From Verrucomicrobiota bacterium (GTDB lineage Bacteria; Verrucomicrobiota; Verrucomicrobiia; Chthoniobacterales; UBA10450), in contig QHNU01000023.1 in the NCBI GenBank assembly GCA_003218525.1, forward strand, positions 1 to 9,597: a DNA stretch of 9,597 bases. Reading direction: 5' to 3'. The notes below the pieces were generated by a model. That model ran no database searches and had not been told where the DNA came from. It saw only the letters and a program-made list of their open reading frames with translations. Positions 6,616-9,597 of the stretch are shown here, in pieces (within the stretch, counting starts at the first letter, position 1; every line of letters starts with the position of its first letter). The position numbers and the translations under genes are program-made.

Positions 6616-6701
6616 GCCTGCTCCAACTTGACGGAGACTCCGTTCCGAGCTGTTCGACGGTCATTTCCGTCACCTCTCTGTTCGATCGACCTGGAGCAGG
6701 C
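6616..6701 (+). terminator. 86-base self-complementary element after the SnoaL-like gene
   Basis: A perfect 10-bp outer stem, GCCTGCTCCA (6616-6625) with TGGAGCAGGC (6692-6701), encloses two inner hairpins. These are ACGGAGACTCCGT (6631-6643) and GACGG-TCATTT-CCGTC (6656-6671). It begins two bases after the stop codon and is followed by GGGCGTTTT (TTTT at 6707-6710). It may serve as a branched terminator or 3'-end structure, or may be a small repeat element or structured RNA. Confidence 0.45.
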
Positions 6702-6756
6702 GGGCGTTTTAGGATCGCCGCGGAGCGGCCGATCCACCCCGACATTATTTTCGTGG

Positions 6757-6784
6757 TTGCGCGAATTATGCTTCTCAATAATAT
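6757..6784 (+). promoter_or_regulatory. Candidate promoter of padR
   Basis: TTGCGC (6757-6762), a 16-base spacer, and TAATAT (6779-6784) form a plausible housekeeping promoter. The -10 overlaps the palindrome at 6781-6801, which would let a bound repressor block it. The predicted transcript start near 6791 leaves only about 20 bases before the likely padR start. Confidence 0.35.
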
Positions 6785-6801
6785 ATCGCTATAGCATATA
6801 T
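6781..6801. promoter_or_regulatory. AT-rich palindrome, likely PadR operator
   Basis: ATATAT, then C, then the perfect palindrome GCTATAGC, then ATATAT: an inverted repeat with one extra base in the left arm. It can also be read as a direct repeat of ATATATCG 15 bases apart (6781-6788 and 6796-6803). PadR repressors usually bind AT-rich dyads upstream of their own gene, and this one overlaps the candidate -10. Its role is inferred from position and symmetry. Confidence 0.5.
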
Positions 6802-6811
6802 CGGTTCACAT

Positions 6812-7144
6812 ATTCTCGATCGGGAGCTGAAGAAAGGCAGCGCCGAGCTGCTAATTCTTTCACTCCTCCAAGACCGGCCTCGGCATGGCTATGACATCGG
6901 CCGACTGATCGAGATCCGTTCCGGCGGTGTGCTGCATTTCAACGTCGCCTCGCTTTACCCGCTGCTCTACCGGCTGGAAAAGCGCGGCTGGATTCGCGGC
7001 CGCTGGGTGGAGAAAGCCGGGCAACGACGGCGCCGTTATTACCGTCTAACTCCCGCCGGCAAAAGGATTTTGGCGGCGCAACGTGATGGCTGGCGTGAAT
7101 TCGTTGGCGCGATCAATCGGATCACAGGAATCCAGCATGCCTGA
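6812..7144 (+). CDS. PadR family transcriptional regulator, start codon non-standard
   Basis: A winged-helix repressor, here most likely of the permease it overlaps. Read from 6812 it is 110 residues: DRELKKGSAELLILSLLQ, PRHGYDIGRLIEIRSGG, then VASLYPLLYRLEKRGWI (recognition helix), the wing GQRRRRYYRLTPAGKRIL, and a short C-terminal helix. This is the compact PadR form that accompanies ADOP permeases. The frame is open from the TAA at 6779-6781, yet the first ATG/GTG/TTG is the GTG at 6929, which would remove the first helices. Non-standard candidates are ATT at 6812, which best fits the family's N-terminus, ATC at 6800 and CTG at 6827; no clear Shine-Dalgarno is present. A mutated or misread ATG at 6812 is an equal possibility. 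The gene overlaps the permease by 8 bases. Confidence 0.85.
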   Translation: MLDRELKKGSAELLILSLLQDRPRHGYDIGRLIEIRSGGVLHFNVASLYPLLYRLEKRGWIRGRWVEKAGQRRRRYYRLTPAGKRILAAQRDGWREFVGAINRITGIQHA

Positions 7145-9597
7145 TTTTAGAGGACAGATCAGAAGGCGGTTATCGGGGCTGGGTCTCTCGCCCACGCGAG
7201 AAGCGGAAATCGTGGAGGAGCTGGACCAGCATCTCAACGACCAGTACGAGCAGTCGCTGAACGGCGGCGGAGAGACGGAAGAGGAAGCGCACCAGGCGGT
7301 GCTGCGAGAGTTGAACGAGAGCGCTCTGCTGGCTGCGGAACTGAAACGCGTCGAGCGGCACGTCCGACAGGAGCCCGTGACGCTCGGAGCAGGGAGGAAG
7401 ACGAATATGTTAAGCGATCTCGGACAAGATTTGCGTTATGGGTTTCGGGTGCTGGTGAAGAATCCGGGCTTCACTACGGTCGCGATCATCGCGCTAGCTC
7501 TTGGCATTGGCGCGAACAGCGCGATCTTCAGCGTCGTCAACACGGTCCTGCTCCGACCGTTGCCTTATAAGAACCCCGACAAACTGGTGATGGTTTGGGA
7601 GGAGGCTACGCATCTCGGTTTTCCGAAAAACACGCCGTCACCAGCCAACTTCATTGATTGGCGCGATCAGAACACCGTCTTTGAAGGAATGGCCGCGATC
7701 GTTGAGCGCAGCTTCAATCTGACTGGAGTGGGCGAGCCGGAAAGATTCGATGGCCGGCGTGTCTCCGCGAATCTTTTTGCTCTCCTCGGCGTCGAGCCGC
7801 ACTTAGGCCGCACCTTTCGGCCGGAAGAAGATCAACCTGGTAGGCACGTCGTGATTCTCAGTTATGGCTTATGGCAACGGCGATTCGGGTCCGATCCAAG
7901 CGTAATCGGACGACCTCTGAGTTTGAATGGCGAAAGCTACACCGTGGTTGGCGTGATGGCGCGAAGCTTCCAATTTCCCACTCGCCGGGACCAGCTGTGG
8001 GTTCCGATCGCCTTCGACTCCAAAGAAGCTGCCAGTCGCGGAAACCACTACCTAGAAGTCATCGCGCGAATTAAACCCGGCGTGAGCCTGAAACAGGCGC
8101 AGGCGGAGATGGCCACGATTGCGGCGCGTCTTGCCCAGCAGTATCCCGAGGAAAACATCCGTATTGGCAGCGTAGTTACCCCGCTGCACGAACAGCAGGT
8201 TGGCGACATTAAACCAGCGCTGCTCGTCTTGTTAGGAGCAGTTGGTTTCGTTCTCCTGATCGCCTGCGCCAATGTCGCCAACCTGCTGCTCGCGCGAGCT
8301 GCGGTTCGGCAAAAGGAGATCGCGCTTCGGCTCGCACTCGGCGCAAGCCGATCACGCCTGACGAGACAATTCCTGACGGAAAGCGTCCTGCTCGCTGTTG
8401 TCGGTGGTGTCGTCGGACTGTTGCTCTCATTCGCTGCGATCAATGTGCTTAAAACGTTTATCCCCGATACGATCTCGCAGGCTCAGGCCATCAGCATCGA
8501 CGCAAATGTGCTGGTCTTTACCGGATTGGTGGCGTTGCTGACAGGAGTGATCTTTGGCCTCGCGCCCGCTACGCAAGCGTCCAACTTCAGTCTTAACGAA
8601 ACACTGAAGGAAGGGGGCAGGGATTCGGGCGCGGGAAGTCGTGGCAATCGGCTCCGCGGCCTGCTTGTGGTCAGTGAAGTCGCGGTTTCCTTCATCCTGC
8701 TGATCGGCGCTGGACTATTGATCAACAGCTTTCTTCATTTGCGGAAGCTGGATCCGGGGTTCCGTGCCGATCATTTGCTGGCAATGAAAATTCCATTGCC
8801 TGAGGCGAAGTACCCTGACAAAGAGCACCGCTCACCGTTTTTTGCTGAGCTCCTTCGACGCGTCCGAAATCTACCTGGCATCCAATCGGCAGCTGTCGCC
8901 AGCAATCTCCCTCTGACCTACGACGGCGATTCGATGCCGATCGGCATCGAGGGTCGCACCGATCCGCCGCCTGACCAGAGACCTGATGTCATCCTGAGAG
9001 TTATCGGCCCAGAATACTTCAGCACGATGGGAATCGCCTTGGTGCAAGGGCGCGATTTTACGGACAAGGACAAAGCCGACTCGTCAAACGTAGTGGTGAT
9101 CAGTGAGAAAACGGCACGCCATTTCTGGCCCGGCGAAAACCCCATTGGAAAGCGTCTCAAGCCCGGCTCAACCACATCGCGAAGTCCATGGCGAGAAATT
9201 ATTGGAGTGGTCAAAAACGTGCGGCAAAATGACTTTGTCGCCGAACCGAAAATGCAGATGTACCTGCCTTACGAGCAGATAAATTCTTTCGTGCCGAACG
9301 CGCTCGTCGTTCGCACAAACGTTGATCCGCTTAGCGTCGCGGCAACAGTGCGAAGGGCGGTGTGGGAAATCGATAAAGATCAGCCGGTCTCGGATATGAG
9401 ACCGATGGAACAAATCGTCTCCGAGTCAGTGGCACGACAGCGTTTCAGCATGATGTTGCTAGGCATCTTTGCCAGCCTGGCATTGGTTCTCGCAGCAGTC
9501 GGAATCTATGGCGTGATGAGCTACTCAGTTGCACAACGCACGCACGAGATCGGCATCCGCATGGCGCTTGGCGCGCAGAGAAGCGATGTGCTGAAGC
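7137..9597 (+). CDS. ADOP-family duplicated MacB/FtsX-type permease, cut by the window's right end
   Basis: A large inner-membrane permease related to MacB/FtsX; 820 codons are seen with no stop and the end lies outside. Residues 1-90 are the PadR-linked prefix domain (AEIVEELDQHLNDQYEQSL). The permease proper starts at DLGQDLRYGFRVLVKNPGFT, with TM1 at about 112-138 and a first periplasmic MacB-like domain. The first FtsX block (about 355-475) contains LLIACANVANLLLARAAVRQ and IALRLALGAS. A second copy follows: a TM near 508-530, a periplasmic domain, and a final FtsX block from about 768 that is cut at EIGIRMALGAQRSDVLK. No ATPase gene is adjacent, which is normal for this family. AGGAA six bases before the ATG at 7137 supports the start, which overlaps the padR stop, implying coupled translation. 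The substrate is unknown; macrolide or lipoprotein export is only a family analogy. Confidence 0.93.
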   Translation, partial: MPDFRGQIRRRLSGLGLSPTREAEIVEELDQHLNDQYEQSLNGGGETEEEAHQAVLRELNESALLAAELKRVERHVRQEPVTLGAGRKTNMLSDLGQDLRYGFRVLVKNPGFTTVAIIALALGIGANSAIFSVVNTVLLRPLPYKNPDKLVMVWEEATHLGFPKNTPSPANFIDWRDQNTVFEGMAAIVERSFNLTGVGEPERFDGRRVSANLFALLGVEPHLGRTFRPEEDQPGRHVVILSYGLWQRRFGSDPSVIGRPLSLNGESYTVVGVMARSFQFPTRRDQLWVPIAFDSKEAASRGNHYLEVIARIKPGVSLKQAQAEMATIAARLAQQYPEENIRIGSVVTPLHEQQVGDIKPALLVLLGAVGFVLLIACANVANLLLARAAVRQKEIALRLALGASRSRLTRQFLTESVLLAVVGGVVGLLLSFAAINVLKTFIPDTISQAQAISIDANVLVFTGLVALLTGVIFGLAPATQASNFSLNETLKEGGRDSGAGSRGNRLRGLLVVSEVAVSFILLIGAGLLINSFLHLRKLDPGFRADHLLAMKIPLPEAKYPDKEHRSPFFAELLRRVRNLPGIQSAAVASNLPLTYDGDSMPIGIEGRTDPPPDQRPDVILRVIGPEYFSTMGIALVQGRDFTDKDKADSSNVVVISEKTARHFWPGENPIGKRLKPGSTTSRSPWREIIGVVKNVRQNDFVAEPKMQMYLPYEQINSFVPNALVVRTNVDPLSVAATVRRAVWEIDKDQPVSDMRPMEQIVSESVARQRFSMMLLGIFASLALVLAAVGIYGVMSYSVAQRTHEIGIRMALGAQRSDVLK
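7393..7409 (+). promoter_or_regulatory. Internal ribosome-binding site and ATG in the permease
   Basis: GGAGGA (7393-7398) lies 8 bases before an in-frame ATG (7407), which is codon 91 of the long form. Starting here would give the ordinary permease beginning MLSDLGQDLRYG, without the prefix domain. It is a better site than the one at 7137. Confidence 0.45.

Noticed and set aside
6616..6701. Possible tRNA, because of the cloverleaf-like pairing and a GTTCGATC string at 6680-6687
   Set aside because: The closing stem is 10 bp, not 7. The GTTCGATC cannot form a T-arm (the closing G-C pair is missing), and no D-arm or anticodon arm fits.
6929..7144. padR starting at the GTG at 6929 (71 residues)
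   Set aside because: It would remove the conserved KKGSAELLILSLL and HGYDIGRLIE helices that are encoded intact just upstream in the same frame.

Overview
The window looks like chromosome from a soil bacterium of the Acidobacteriota/Verrucomicrobiota type. The main clue is the right-hand module: a PadR regulator followed by a very long duplicated MacB/FtsX-type permease (ADOP family), an arrangement best known from those phyla. Codon usage is moderately GC-rich throughout. There are no rRNA or tRNA genes, CRISPR arrays or insertion sequences. The taxonomic call is inference from gene families only.

Left block (about 211-3432, minus strand): an ECF sigma factor and its membrane zinc-finger anti-sigma factor, then after a 270-base gap a tight set of three genes. 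These are a type I copper protein (cupredoxin) broken by a frameshift at its first copper-ligand histidine, a secreted beta-rich protein of unknown function, and a DUF2231 membrane protein. Middle block (3514-5284, plus strand): divergent from the sigma factor, tatA (Tat export) followed by a type II NADH dehydrogenase. The most interesting signal is a shared promoter pattern, GGAATA(A/T)-N15-GT(C/A)T, at three places: before the sigma factor, before tatA-ndh, and before the cupredoxin set. It has the same spacing as E. coli sigma-E promoters. It suggests one autoregulated envelope/redox regulon, and it also picks the translation starts of all three first genes.

Right block: a standalone PAS-domain protein (minus, 5312-5713), a 382-base gap with no recognisable gene, and a SnoaL-like/NTF2-fold protein (6096-6614). 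A strongly self-complementary 86-base stretch follows (6616-6701), then the PadR-permease pair. The PadR frame has no ATG, GTG or TTG early enough to make a whole protein; it probably starts near 6812 with a non-standard codon, just downstream of a palindrome that looks like its operator. The permease runs from 7137 off the right edge (820 codons seen). It overlaps padR by 8 bases and has a strong internal ribosome-binding site before codon 91, so a second, shorter product is possible.
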